Source: Planctomycetota bacterium (GTDB lineage: Bacteria > Planctomycetota > Phycisphaerae > FEN-1346). From it: a stretch of 59,033 nt of DNA. Under the pieces are notes generated by a model. It had not been told where the DNA came from. It saw nothing but the letters and a program-made list of their open reading frames with translations, and did not search any database. Location of the stretch: NCBI GenBank assembly GCA_030602705.1, contig JAUVZF010000015.1, forward strand, positions 1 through 59,033, in the 5' to 3' direction. Shown one piece after another: positions 31,840 through 41,043 of this stretch; within the stretch, counting starts at the first letter, position 1, and each line of letters starts with the position of its first letter. The translations under genes and the position numbers were made by a program.

Positions 31840-34017
31840 ATGCAGAAAAGCCAAATCCACCGTGAATATGGTCTGAACGACGCGGATATCGAACGGGAAG
31901 TCAGGGCGGTCCTCGGCGATGCCGGCGAGGCCGGCCGACTCGAACAACTCTACGAAGATTCCATTCAGGCGTTTGAGACGGGCAGCGTGGTGGCGGGGCG
32001 CGTTGTGCGCGTCATCGGCAACGACGCCGTCATCGACGTGGGGTTCAAGAGCGAAGGCAGCGTGCCGCTTGAAGAGTTCGAGGGCGGCAAGGTCGAAGTC
32101 GGGCAGCAGGTCGATGTTCTGCTGGAGGCCGTTGAGGACGAAAGCGGCCTGGTGATCCTGTCGAAGCGGAAGGCCGACCGTATCAAGGGCTGGGAGAAGG
32201 TCCTCAGCGAACACGTCGAGGGCGACGTGGTCAAGGGCCGTGTCAGCCGCAAGATCAAGGGCGGTCTGCTGGTGGACATCGGGGTGCCGGTGTTCCTTCC
32301 GGCGAGCCAGGTGGACATCCGGCGTCCGCCGGACGTGTCGCAGTACCTCGGGCGGGAGATCTCGTGCAAGATTCTGAAGATCGACGCCGACCGGCGTAAC
32401 ATCGTGGTCTCTCGCCGCCGCCTGATCGAGGAGCAGCGTGAGCAGGCCAAGCGCGAACTGCTCTTGACCATGCGGGTTGGCCAGATGCACGAGGGCGTGG
32501 TGAAGAACATCGCCGATTTCGGCGCGTTTGTGGACCTGGGCGGCATCGACGGTCTGCTGCACATTACCGACATGGCGTGGGGACGCGTGGGCCATCCGAG
32601 CGAAGCCATCTCGATCGACGAGAAAGTCCGGATCAAGATCCTCTCGATCGACCGCGAGAAGGAGAAGGTGGCCCTCGGCCTGAAGCAGAAAACCGTCTCG
32701 CCGTGGCACAATATCGAGACGCGGTACCCGATTGGCGAGAAGGTCTCGGGCGAGGTCGTCAACATCACCCCGTACGGCGCGTTCGTCAAACTCGAGGAAG
32801 GCATCGAGGGGCTGGTGCACGTCAGCGAGATGTCGTGGACCAAGCGGATCAACCACCCGTCCGAGGTGGTTGGCGTTGGCGAGGAGATCGAGGTCGTGGT
32901 CCTGGCCATCGACAAGGCCAAGCAGGAGATCAGCCTCGGCGTCAAGCAGACCGAGGTGAATCCCTGGACGCTGGTCAAAGAGAAGTACCCGCCCGGCCAC
33001 CTCGTTGAAGGCGTGGTCCAGAACCTGGCGAACTACGGGGCGTTCATCGAGATCGAGGAGGGCATCGACGGCCTCCTGCACGTGTCCGACATGTCGTGGA
33101 CGCAGAAGATCGGTCATCCGTCCGAGGTGCTCAAAAAGGGCGACAAGGTCAAATGCGTTGTCCTGAGCGTGGACCAGGACAAGAAACGCGTGGCCCTGGG
33201 CCTGAAGCAACTCGAAGAGGACCCGTGGGAACGCAAGATCCCGGAGAAGTACGTGGCCGGTGCCATCGTCAAGGGCGAGGTGACGAAGGTCGCGAACTTC
33301 GGCGTGTTCGTCAAGTTGGAGGAAGGGCTCGAAGGGCTGCTCCACGTCTCGGAACTGGCGGACCACAAGGTGGAGAATCCGGAGGACATCGTCAAGCCGG
33401 GCGAGGAACTTGAGGTCAAGGTTTTGCGGGTGGATACCGACGAACGAAAGATCGGGCTGAGCCTGAAGCGCGTCCAGTGGGCGGCCGAAGAGGAGGTGGA
33501 AGCCGCCGCGGCGAGGGCCGCGCCGCGACTGGGCGGCATCCAGCATGCCGAGGACCAGGAAGCAGGTGCGGGCGATGGCACGACCCTGTTCGGCAGCACC
33601 CTGCCCGGGGCGCACGTTAAAAAGGCCGAACCCGCGGCCGACGAGCCGGTTGAGGCCGCCGAAGCCGAGCAGGTTGAAGGGACCGACGACGCCGAGAAGG
33701 CCGGGCAGCCGGACGAGCCGGCCGAAGTTGAGGAGGCCCGGAAGGCCGAGAGCGATGATCGGGCCGAGGCCGGCGCTGAGGAGGTTGAGGAATCCGCAGG
33801 GCCTGACCAAACCGCCGACGCCGAAGTCGAAGACAAGCCTGAGAAGAAGTCGAAGGCCAAGAAGAAGTCCAAAGTCAAGAAGAAGGCCACGGTCAAGAAG
33901 AAGCGCCGCAAGGCCAAGAAAGCCGACGAGTCTGACGAGACTTCGGGCGACGAAACGGCCGGGAGCCGCAGCGCCGGCGAGAGCAACTCAGAAGACACGC
34001 CGGATGCGGAAGCCTGA
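31840..34017 (+). CDS. rpsA: 30S ribosomal protein S1 with charged C-terminal tail
   Basis: A 725-residue protein with six S1 RNA-binding domains at roughly 48-117, 130-196, 213-283, 300-370, 387-457 and 475-545; domains 3-6 carry the FGAFV/YGAFV...GLLHVSE pattern. The first two bind the ribosome in typical S1. Past about 560 comes an acidic Glu/Ala/Asp-rich region, then a lysine-rich block (KKSKAKKKSKVKKKA at about 670) and another acidic end. Ordinary S1 ends near 560, so the tail of about 165 residues is an extension. Confidence 0.93.
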   Translation: MQKSQIHREYGLNDADIEREVRAVLGDAGEAGRLEQLYEDSIQAFETGSVVAGRVVRVIGNDAVIDVGFKSEGSVPLEEFEGGKVEVGQQVDVLLEAVEDESGLVILSKRKADRIKGWEKVLSEHVEGDVVKGRVSRKIKGGLLVDIGVPVFLPASQVDIRRPPDVSQYLGREISCKILKIDADRRNIVVSRRRLIEEQREQAKRELLLTMRVGQMHEGVVKNIADFGAFVDLGGIDGLLHITDMAWGRVGHPSEAISIDEKVRIKILSIDREKEKVALGLKQKTVSPWHNIETRYPIGEKVSGEVVNITPYGAFVKLEEGIEGLVHVSEMSWTKRINHPSEVVGVGEEIEVVVLAIDKAKQEISLGVKQTEVNPWTLVKEKYPPGHLVEGVVQNLANYGAFIEIEEGIDGLLHVSDMSWTQKIGHPSEVLKKGDKVKCVVLSVDQDKKRVALGLKQLEEDPWERKIPEKYVAGAIVKGEVTKVANFGVFVKLEEGLEGLLHVSELADHKVENPEDIVKPGEELEVKVLRVDTDERKIGLSLKRVQWAAEEEVEAAAARAAPRLGGIQHAEDQEAGAGDGTTLFGSTLPGAHVKKAEPAADEPVEAAEAEQVEGTDDAEKAGQPDEPAEVEEARKAESDDRAEAGAEEVEESAGPDQTADAEVEDKPEKKSKAKKKSKVKKKATVKKKRRKAKKADESDETSGDETAGSRSAGESNSEDTPDAEA

Positions 34018-34122
34018 CGAAAGCGGGCTTTCAGAGGATCCGGCGACAGAGGGGGCAGATCGTTGTCGAGGGGAAGTCGCGGCTCGGCCTCGAGTGTGAG
34101 CGCCCGGGTGTTTGTGCGCCGC

Positions 34123-34320
34123 CGGGTGTGGCAAGTTTTTCTGGCGGGCCGGCGATGGCCTCTGTCACCCCGAGCGAGCGCAGCGAGTCGAGGGGTCTCG
34201 CCGCTGGCTGTTTCGGACGGCGAGATTTCTCCGCTCGGTCGCCAAGGCGACCTCGGTCGAAATGACAGGCCCGCCCAGCCCTGGGCACAATGGCCCTGCC
34301 CGAAATCGTTGCCACACCCG
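34123..34320. repeat. CGGGTGTGGCAA-ended composite element
   Basis: CGGGTGTGGCAAGTTTTTC (34123) and CGTTGCCACACCCG (ending 34320) form terminal inverted repeats. A complete TGTCATT-family palindrome (34163-34267) sits inside. The same termini bound a different interior at 53090-53247. The 513-base gap 34018-34530 holds this element, a promoter and a leader of about 150 bases for the sigma factor. Confidence 0.7.
34163..34267. repeat. TGTCATT-family repeat nested in composite element
   Basis: TGTCACCCCGAGCGAGCGCAG (34163, 20 bases read here) is mirrored by TCGGTCGAAATGACA (ending 34267), with GAGATTTCTC inside as in 16266-16406. It lies wholly within 34123-34320. Confidence 0.7.
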
Positions 34321-34346
34321 CGCCGCCGGAATTTCCAAAAATTATC

Positions 34347-34376
34347 TTGCCATGCTTGGCCCGGCTGCGCTACAAT
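34347..34376 (+). promoter_or_regulatory. Putative promoter of the sigma factor gene
   Basis: TTGCCA (34347-34352), 18 bases, TACAAT (34371-34376). It gives a 5' leader of about 150 bases before the ATG at 34531. It is recognisable by a housekeeping-type sigma factor. Confidence 0.55.
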
Positions 34377-34530
34377 GAAATGGCACTATCGGTCGTTCTT
34401 GACCGCAAGTCGTGCCCCGTTTCGTGCAGAAGGGGTGGAATCTTTCGGTGTGCAAACGGGTGGGGCTACACGGCCGGCTGGAATGATTGAGTGGTGCATC
34501 TCGGCGCCTATGACGTAGAGGGGTCTGCGC

Positions 34531-35364
34531 ATGGATTCCGGCCTGCAGTTATACCTGCGGGAGATCAACCAGACGCGCCTCCTCACGCCTGATGAGGAGA
34601 TCGCTCTGGGCCGGCGTATCCGCAAGGGGGATCTGCTGGCCAGAGACGAGATGGTTCGTTGCAACCTTCGCCTGGTGGTATCCATCGCCAAGAACTACAC
34701 CCGCCGTGGCCTCAACCTGCTGGACCTGATTGAAGAAGGAAACCTGGGCCTGCTCAGGGCGGTCGAGAAGTTCGATCCCGGTCAGGGCTGCCGCTTCTCG
34801 ACGTATGCCTCCTGGTGGATTCGCCAGTCGATTAAGCGAAGCCTCATCAACGCCGTCAAGCCGGTCGAGATTCCGGCCTACATGGTCGAGATGATCAACA
34901 AGTGGCGGCGCGCGGGGGCGCTGCTCGAGTGCGACTTGGGCCGGCGGCCGACGCAGGAGGAGATCGCGCGGCGGATGGGCATCTCACGGCGCAAGGTGAA
35001 GGTCATTTCGCGGGCGGCCCGGGCGTTCAGTTCGCCGTTCCAGGCGGTCTCGGAGGATTTGGAGTGGTTGCTCTCGGAAATGATTGCCGACGAGGGCGTG
35101 CGGTCGCCCGCCGACGTGCTGCTCGACAACCGCCGCACCGAGGCCATCAAGCGGATCCTTGGCGACATCAACGACCGGGCGGCCGATATCCTGCGAATGA
35201 GGTTCGGCCTCGAAGGCCACGAGCCGAGGACCCTCAAGGAGATCGGCGACAAGGTCGGTCTGACACGCGAACGGGTCCGCCAGATTGAACGCGACGCGCT
35301 CCAGACGATCAACGAGGCCATCCTCACCCAGGAGGAAGACGCCCGCGCCGCGATTGCCCAGTAA
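34531..35364 (+). CDS. RNA polymerase sigma factor, RpoD/SigA family, group 2
   Basis: A 277-residue sigma-70 protein lacking region 1.1. Region 1.2 is LQLYLREINQTRLLTPDEEI (about 5-24). Region 2 contains CNLRLVVSIAKNYTRRGLNL, DLIEEGNLGLLRAVEKFD and FSTYASWWIRQSI (about 44-112). Region 3 includes RRPTQEEIARRMGIS, and region 4.2 is TLKEIGDKVGLTRERVRQIE (about 235). It selects promoters with standard -10/-35 hexamers. Primary sigma factors are longer, so this is probably an alternative group 2 factor; a primary sigma lies elsewhere. Confidence 0.87.
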   Translation: MDSGLQLYLREINQTRLLTPDEEIALGRRIRKGDLLARDEMVRCNLRLVVSIAKNYTRRGLNLLDLIEEGNLGLLRAVEKFDPGQGCRFSTYASWWIRQSIKRSLINAVKPVEIPAYMVEMINKWRRAGALLECDLGRRPTQEEIARRMGISRRKVKVISRAARAFSSPFQAVSEDLEWLLSEMIADEGVRSPADVLLDNRRTEAIKRILGDINDRAADILRMRFGLEGHEPRTLKEIGDKVGLTRERVRQIERDALQTINEAILTQEEDARAAIAQ

Positions 35365-35439
35365 CCGCGCAGCCCAGCCGCTCGCCCCGTCGAGTTGCCT
35401 GTGGCGACCTGCCGCCGCAACCGCCCAAGGAGACCGCCC

Positions 35440-35988
35440 GTGAGTGACACCGCGTCCGGCCTGGATCTGCGGTCGTCGATCCGCAGCATTCCGGATTTCC
35501 CCAAACCGGGGATCATGTTTCGCGACATCACGCCGCTTCTCGCGGACGTGCGCGCCTTCCGCGAGGCCGTCCGCCGCATGGCCGAGCCGTACGGGAAGGG
35601 CGACGTCGACGTCGTCGTCGGGGCGGAGTCCCGCGGGTTCATCTTTGCCGCGCCCATCGCGTTGGCGCTCGACGCAGGGTTCGTTCCCATCCGAAAGAAA
35701 GGCAAACTGCCCGCCGAAACGGCCTCCGTCACGTACGACCTGGAGTATGGCACCGACACGCTCGAGATGCACACCGATGCCGTCTCAGGCGGCACCCGCG
35801 TCCTCATGGTGGACGACCTCTTGGCCACGGGCGGCACGATGGCCGCCTGTTGCGAGATGGTTGAGAAGGCGGGCGGAAAGATCGTCGGCGTCGAGTTCCT
35901 GATTGAATTGGCGTTTCTGAACGGCCGGGCGAAACTCCAGACGTATCCCGTCCGGACCCAGATCGTCTACGAAGACGAATCGCCGTAG
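35440..35988 (+). CDS. apt: Adenine phosphoribosyltransferase
   Basis: A 182-residue purine-salvage enzyme making AMP from adenine and PRPP. IPDFPKPGIMFRDITPLL (about 17), GAESRGFIFAAPIA (about 61), VPIRKKGKLP and the PRPP loop VLMVDDLLATGGTM (about 121) are all present. The GTG at 35440 follows AAGGAG; a longer frame upstream is out of register with family starts. Confidence 0.93.
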   Translation: MSDTASGLDLRSSIRSIPDFPKPGIMFRDITPLLADVRAFREAVRRMAEPYGKGDVDVVVGAESRGFIFAAPIALALDAGFVPIRKKGKLPAETASVTYDLEYGTDTLEMHTDAVSGGTRVLMVDDLLATGGTMAACCEMVEKAGGKIVGVEFLIELAFLNGRAKLQTYPVRTQIVYEDESP

Positions 35989-36044
35989 GAGCCGAGGAGG
36001 GCCTGCGTTAAGGGGGGTCTGCGGCCTTGAGGGCGGGGCCCCGC

Positions 36045-37298
36045 CTACAACGCCTGATAGACGGCGTCCAACGAGGTCTTCATGTCGTTGATCATTTCTT
36101 GTGGGATGTTAAGGTCGAAGCGTGGGTCCTTGGTCATTCTCTCGATCTCGGTCAGGGCTTTGGCGCAGTTCCTGAGGAAAGCACGAGACTGCGCCGGGAA
36201 CCTGGCCAGGTTCGCTCGCTTCAGGTTGAGATTGAACACATTTCGGCATTTCTCAAATTGTTCCTTGTGCTGTTTGACTTCTCTTTCGACCCGTCCGGTA
36301 ATCCACTCGGCGCTGCCGACGCTGAACTGCTCGTAGCCCATTTTCCGCATCAAGTCTTCTTTGGTGTCGGCGATGCCGCGACACACGTTGAACTGCAGCG
36401 CTTCCCGGCTGGTGAGGGTCATCAACTTGCCGGCCTTCGAAATGGTCTTCCCCAGTCTGAAGTTGCCGGAATTGCGGTGTTCACGCTGAAGGCGCTGAGC
36501 GTCTTCCTCGGTGACAATAATCATCTTGTCGTTCAGCCACGCCTGGACGGCCGAGACGCTGTTGTCAACCATCGCGTGGGCGATGACCGGACTGTGGCCG
36601 CGCTGCTCTGCCAGGCCCCGCAAATGGGCCGCAAAGGCGCTCTGTAGTTTCTCGTCGACCTTGGCCGAACCCGTCCGCGTGATACGGTACGGCGTGGCTG
36701 CCCCCACAGTAGCGCCGTCCATCATGTAGATCTGGTGGGCGGCCAGACAGATGCAGGCGCCGTACGAGAGGGCCCTCTTGTCCTCGCCCTTGACCCACGC
36801 GACGGTCGTGGCCCAGTCGATTTTCTCGATCATCCTCACGATCTTGTCGCCAAGGTGAATCCGGCCGCCGGGCGTATTCAGGCGAAACACCACGATCGTC
36901 GCCCCGAACTTCTTGGCTTCCACCAGGCCCTTTTGCAGGGCATCGAGCAAGCACGTATGTATAATAGGGCCATCGATAGGGAGAATGTAGGCTTTGGCCT
37001 TCGCGGGCTTTGTTGGGGACCCGGCCGGCTTGACGGGTGCCGGAGACGGCTTGGTGTCCGTCTTGTCCGCCTCAATGGGTTTCCACTCGTCCAGTTGAAT
37101 GAATCTAATGTCGCCGTCCTGGAGTCTGAAGCCGCGGCGCTTGTTGATCTTTTGCTGGGCCAGTGTCCCCTTGATGATCTCGCCCGTCTCCTTGTGCTTC
37201 AGCGTGGCGCCGTCGGACGCGACGGCAAAGGTCATCAGCGCGGCCGTTGCCAGAAAGAAGGCGAGAAGGCGGAAGGTCTTTGGCATCATGGTTCTCAT
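36045..37298 (-). CDS. Secreted ClpP/NfeD-like serine protease-like protein
   Basis: A 417-residue protein with a signal peptide (RLLAFFLATAALMTFAVAS, about 9-27), a Pro/Lys-rich linker (about 80-100) and a crotonase-type domain. The domain has IDGPIIHTCLLDALQKGL, FRLNTPGGRIHLGD, then LSYGACICLAAHQIYM and GATVGAATP. This arrangement resembles NfeD1b/SppA-type membrane proteases: the Ser in LSYG aligns with the nucleophile and GATVGAA with the oxyanion region. The Lys usually found in the WAEKAV helix is not obvious (HSPVIAHAMVD). There is no NfeD C-terminal OB domain and no second membrane segment; the last 120 residues are charged helices. An active or a catalytically dead paralogue are both possible. 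Confidence 0.65.
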   Translation of the reverse strand: MRTMMPKTFRLLAFFLATAALMTFAVASDGATLKHKETGEIIKGTLAQQKINKRRGFRLQDGDIRFIQLDEWKPIEADKTDTKPSPAPVKPAGSPTKPAKAKAYILPIDGPIIHTCLLDALQKGLVEAKKFGATIVVFRLNTPGGRIHLGDKIVRMIEKIDWATTVAWVKGEDKRALSYGACICLAAHQIYMMDGATVGAATPYRITRTGSAKVDEKLQSAFAAHLRGLAEQRGHSPVIAHAMVDNSVSAVQAWLNDKMIIVTEEDAQRLQREHRNSGNFRLGKTISKAGKLMTLTSREALQFNVCRGIADTKEDLMRKMGYEQFSVGSAEWITGRVEREVKQHKEQFEKCRNVFNLNLKRANLARFPAQSRAFLRNCAKALTEIERMTKDPRFDLNIPQEMINDMKTSLDAVYQAL

Positions 37299-37481
37299 CT
37301 GTGCCACCCCCTAGACGGGAACACCCTTTCCTCGTCAGCGGACCCGGCTCTCATTATTGCGCGCGCCGGCGCGATCTTCAAGAAGAATCAAGGACTACAT
37401 GCACCCCAGACGCTGCGGTATGACGACGATAGACGCGGTGACTGCCGATTCGGCCGCAGCACCGCCTTGGTGTGAACAGAG

Positions 37482-39920
37482 TCAGGATGAGCGGGAACTC
37501 GCTCTCTTGCGGGTTTTCGACCGCTTCCAAGCCTTCGGGGCCTTGCCGTCGGTGAGCACCAGCGGCAGGACCTCTTCCACGTTCTGCACGTAGTGGAAGT
37601 GCATGTCGCGGCGGATGTCCTTGGGGATTTCCTCGACGTCCTTGCGGTTGCGCTCCGGCAGGACGACCGTTTTGATGCCGGCCCGCTTGGCCGCCAGCAC
37701 CTTCTCCTTGACGCCGCCCACGGGCAGCACCAGCCCGCGCAGCGTCATCTCGCCGGTCATCGCGACGTTGCTGCGGACGCTGTTGTCGGTCAGCAGCGAC
37801 ATCAGCGCCACAAAGACGGTGATCCCCGCGCTCGGTCCGTCCTTCGGCGTCGCCCCGGCCGGAACGTGAATGTGCAGGTCGCTCTTGCGGAACGTCTTGG
37901 AGTCGATGCCCCACCGGTCGGCCCTCGACCGGATGTAGGAGAGGGCCGCCTGGGCCGATTCCTTCATGACGTCGCCCAGGTGCCCCGTCAGGGCGAGTTT
38001 GCCGCTGCCGGGCATCGAGGTGGCCTCGATGAACAGGATGTCGCCGCCCGCGGGTGTCCAGGCGAGGCCCGTCGCGACGCCGGGCGTGGAGGTCCGGAGT
38101 TTTAGTTCCGGCAGATACCGCTCGGGGCCGAGGTATTCGGCCACGTCGGGCACCTTGATCGTAACGCCCTTGGCCTTGCCCTGTCCGATGCGTCGTGCGA
38201 CGCCGCGGCAGACGCCCGCGATGGCCCGCTCCAGGTTCCGCACCCCCGCCTCGTGCGTGTAATACCGGATGATCTGCCTGAGGGCGCCCTGCGAGAACTT
38301 GATCTGCCGCCCGCTCATGCCGTGTTCGCGGCGTTGGCGCGGAACGAGGTACCGTTTGGCGATGGCGAGTTTTTCCTCCTCGACGTAGCCGGCCAATTGG
38401 ATGACTTCGAGCCGGTCCTGCAGCGCCGGCGGGACGGGATCCAGAATGTTGGCCGTCGCGATGAACAGCACCTTCGACAGGTCGAACGGCACGTCGAGGT
38501 AATGGTCGGTGAACGAGAAGTTCTGCTCGGGGTCCAGGACCTCGAGCAGGGCCGACGTGGGGTCGCCTCGCCAGTCGGTGCCGAGTTTGTCCACCTCGTC
38601 GAGCATGAAGACGGGGTTGTTGACGCTGCACTTTCTCAGTTCCAGGATGATCCGCCCAGGCAGGGCGCCGACGTAGGTCCGCCGGTGGCCGCGGATTTCC
38701 GCCTCGTCGCGCATGCCGCCGAGGCTGATGCGGATGAACTTGCGGCCCATGGCCCGGGCGATGCTGCGGCCGAGGCTGGTCTTGCCGACGCCGGGCGGCC
38801 CGACGAAACAGAGGATCGGTCCGCGCAGGTCCGCCTTCAGTTTCCGGACGGCCAGGAACTCCAGGATCCGCTTCTTCGGCTCCGCCAGGCCGTAGTGGTC
38901 GTGGTCGAGGATCTCTTCGGCTTTCGTGAGGTCGAGCCGGTCGGGGGTGCTCTTCGCCCACGGCATCTCGGCCACGTATTCCAGGTACGTCCGGATGACG
39001 TTGAAGTCCGGCGCGTGGATCGGCATGACCGCCAGGCGCTTCAATTCCCGCTCGGCCTCGTCGCGGACCTTCTGTGGCATGCCGGTGGCGTCGAGGTCCT
39101 TGCGCAGGTGCTCGATCAGGATGGTTTTCTCGTCCTTCTCGCCCAGTGCATCCTGGATGGATTTGAGTTGCTCTCTCAGGTAGTACTCGCGTTGGCTTTC
39201 CTCGATGCGTCCGCGTGCGTCGGACTGGATCTTGTCGGCCAGTTCCAGCACCTCGATCTCGCGCTGCATCAGGTTGGTGGCGATTCGCAGGCGCTCGGCG
39301 ACGCGCGGCTCCGCCAGCAGGGCCTGCTTCTGAGCCACGTCAACGCCCATGTTGGCCGCGATGAAGTCCGCCAGTTGGCCGGGTGACTCGATGGAGGCCA
39401 CCACCGCGATGGCTTCCCGGGGAATGCGCGGCGAGAGTTCGATGATGCGGCCGATAAGTTCGCTGGCGCTGATGACCAGCGCGTCGAGTTCGGTGCCCTC
39501 ATCCGCGACGTCGGGCAGGGGGACCGCCTCGATGCGGAAGAACGGGTTCGCCTGCGTCAGTTCCTCGGCACGGATGCGGCCGAGGGCCTGGACGATGACG
39601 GTCTGATTGTCGTCCGGCAGCCGCACCAGTTTCAGAATCCTCACGGCGCAACCCACGTGATACAGATGGTCGAACGTCGGCTCTTCTTCCGCCGCGTCCT
39701 TCTGGGTCATGACGGCGAAGATCCGGTCGCCCATCACGGCGTCTTGGATGAGCGCCAGGCTGCGCGTGCGCCCGACCGTCAGCGGCTGGATGATGCCCGG
39801 GAACAGGACCATCTCGCGGATCGGCATGACCGCCAGGTTCTCGGGAATGACTGCGGATTCCTCCGGTCGGGCGATGGCCGTTTCGGGGGGCGGCTTCCTG
39901 ATTTCGATGCTATCGGGCAC
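37482..39920 (-). CDS. lon: ATP-dependent protease Lon
   Basis: An 812-residue AAA+ protease, full length. The N-terminal substrate domain (about 28-220) is followed by Walker A GPPGVGKTSLG (about 374), Walker B VFMLDEVDK (about 436) and the C-terminal Ser-Lys dyad in PKDGPSAG and KVLAAKRAGIKT (about 700-760). It degrades misfolded and regulatory proteins in the cytoplasm. It is the last gene of a run in which four small heat-shock protein genes precede it on the same strand, with only 33 bases to the nearest. Confidence 0.95.
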   Translation of the reverse strand: MPDSIEIRKPPPETAIARPEESAVIPENLAVMPIREMVLFPGIIQPLTVGRTRSLALIQDAVMGDRIFAVMTQKDAAEEEPTFDHLYHVGCAVRILKLVRLPDDNQTVIVQALGRIRAEELTQANPFFRIEAVPLPDVADEGTELDALVISASELIGRIIELSPRIPREAIAVVASIESPGQLADFIAANMGVDVAQKQALLAEPRVAERLRIATNLMQREIEVLELADKIQSDARGRIEESQREYYLREQLKSIQDALGEKDEKTILIEHLRKDLDATGMPQKVRDEAERELKRLAVMPIHAPDFNVIRTYLEYVAEMPWAKSTPDRLDLTKAEEILDHDHYGLAEPKKRILEFLAVRKLKADLRGPILCFVGPPGVGKTSLGRSIARAMGRKFIRISLGGMRDEAEIRGHRRTYVGALPGRIILELRKCSVNNPVFMLDEVDKLGTDWRGDPTSALLEVLDPEQNFSFTDHYLDVPFDLSKVLFIATANILDPVPPALQDRLEVIQLAGYVEEEKLAIAKRYLVPRQRREHGMSGRQIKFSQGALRQIIRYYTHEAGVRNLERAIAGVCRGVARRIGQGKAKGVTIKVPDVAEYLGPERYLPELKLRTSTPGVATGLAWTPAGGDILFIEATSMPGSGKLALTGHLGDVMKESAQAALSYIRSRADRWGIDSKTFRKSDLHIHVPAGATPKDGPSAGITVFVALMSLLTDNSVRSNVAMTGEMTLRGLVLPVGGVKEKVLAAKRAGIKTVVLPERNRKDVEEIPKDIRRDMHFHYVQNVEEVLPLVLTDGKAPKAWKRSKTRKRASSRSS

Positions 39921-39953
39921 GGCATCGCCCTCCTGGCTTCAGGGCCGGGCGCC

Positions 39954-40361
39954 TCAGCGCTTGGGAATCCGGATTCGCAGCATGCCGTCGCGATATCGCG
40001 CGGCGATGGCGTCGTCGTTCACGCCCGCCGGCAGAAGAATCCGTCGGCGGAACTGGCCCTGCTCGATCTCCATCTGGTGCAGGCCGATCTTCTCCGGCGA
40101 CGTCGGATCGTGCCGCCAACCCGTAATCGTCAGGTGACGGTTCTCGGTGTACACCTCGATGTCCTCCCGGCGGACGCCGGCCAGTTCGACGATGACCTCC
40201 CAATGGTCGCACATCTCGCAGATATCGACCGCCGGCACCCAGTCGGGTGGCTTCTGCCCCGTCGAGAAACTCGAGTGCAGAACGCGGTGCATGATGTCGG
40301 TCATGTGCCGGGCCAGGTGGCCCAGGTCCTGGTGGCTCTGCGTCAGGATCGTGTGGCGCAT
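39954..40361 (-). CDS. Hsp20/alpha-crystallin small heat-shock protein
   Basis: A 135-residue holdase-type chaperone. The alpha-crystallin domain runs from about 40 to the end: WVPAVDICEMCDHWEVIVEL, LAGVRREDIEVYTENRHLTI, GMLRIRIPK. Start ATG 40361 follows AAAAGGAG. It is the nearest of the four sHSPs to lon. Such proteins bind unfolding proteins and keep them for refolding or degradation. Confidence 0.87.
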   Translation of the reverse strand: MRHTILTQSHQDLGHLARHMTDIMHRVLHSSFSTGQKPPDWVPAVDICEMCDHWEVIVELAGVRREDIEVYTENRHLTITGWRHDPTSPEKIGLHQMEIEQGQFRRRILLPAGVNDDAIAARYRDGMLRIRIPKR

Positions 40362-40526
40362 GAGAGGCTCCTTTTCCGAAGGCGGCGGGAACACCATTCA
40401 TCATAACCGCCGCCCACGCCCCACGCAACAGGCCGCGCCGAACGTAAGAACCAGCAAAGCGGCCACGTGCGCAAGCGCCTGCGTCGCCTCCATGACCGGT
40501 TCCACACCGGCGGTTGCCTGCGCCGG

Positions 40527-40979
40527 TCAGTCGGTCTTGATCTGGATTCGCTTCGGCCTGGCCTCTTCCTTCTTGGGCAGACGGACCTCCAGAACGCCCG
40601 CGGCGGCCCTGGCCGTGACGTGTTCCGCATCCACCGGTGTCGGCAGCCTCAGACTTCGGGTAAAGGATCCGTACCGTCGCTCCACGCGGTGGAAGTTGCG
40701 GCCTTCCCGTTCGGTCTCGTCTTTCTTCTCGCCGCGGATCGTCAGGGTGTCGCCGACGACGGCGATGTCGAGTTCCTTCGGGTCGATCCCCGGGATCTCG
40801 GCATGTACCAGCACGGCGTCGTCGGTCTCCGAGACGTCCAGGGCGGGCGACCATTCGGCCAGACCGAACGGTTCGCTCGTGTGCGACCAGAACCGGGCGA
40901 GCAGGTCGTTCATCTCCTCGCGGAGCGACGCGAGCGTGGCGACCGGCAGCGTTCGGCCTCTCCATGGAATGATAGCCAT
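40527..40979 (-). CDS. Hsp20/alpha-crystallin small heat-shock protein
   Basis: A 150-residue sHSP with a longer N-terminal arm (IPWRGRTLPVATLASLREEM). The crystallin domain is WSPALDVSETDDAVLVHAEI, PGIDPKELDIAVVGDTLTIR, GVLEVRLPKKEE. The C-terminal PKRIQIK provides an IxI/V-type tail. ATG 40979 is spaced correctly from AAGGAGG. Confidence 0.88.
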   Translation of the reverse strand: MAIIPWRGRTLPVATLASLREEMNDLLARFWSHTSEPFGLAEWSPALDVSETDDAVLVHAEIPGIDPKELDIAVVGDTLTIRGEKKDETEREGRNFHRVERRYGSFTRSLRLPTPVDAEHVTARAAAGVLEVRLPKKEEARPKRIQIKTD

Positions 40980-41043
40980 TCTTCGCACCTCCTTCCGGGT
41001 TACGATGTCTGCGCCTGTGCGTTCGGCGCGTCGGGTCCGGCGC

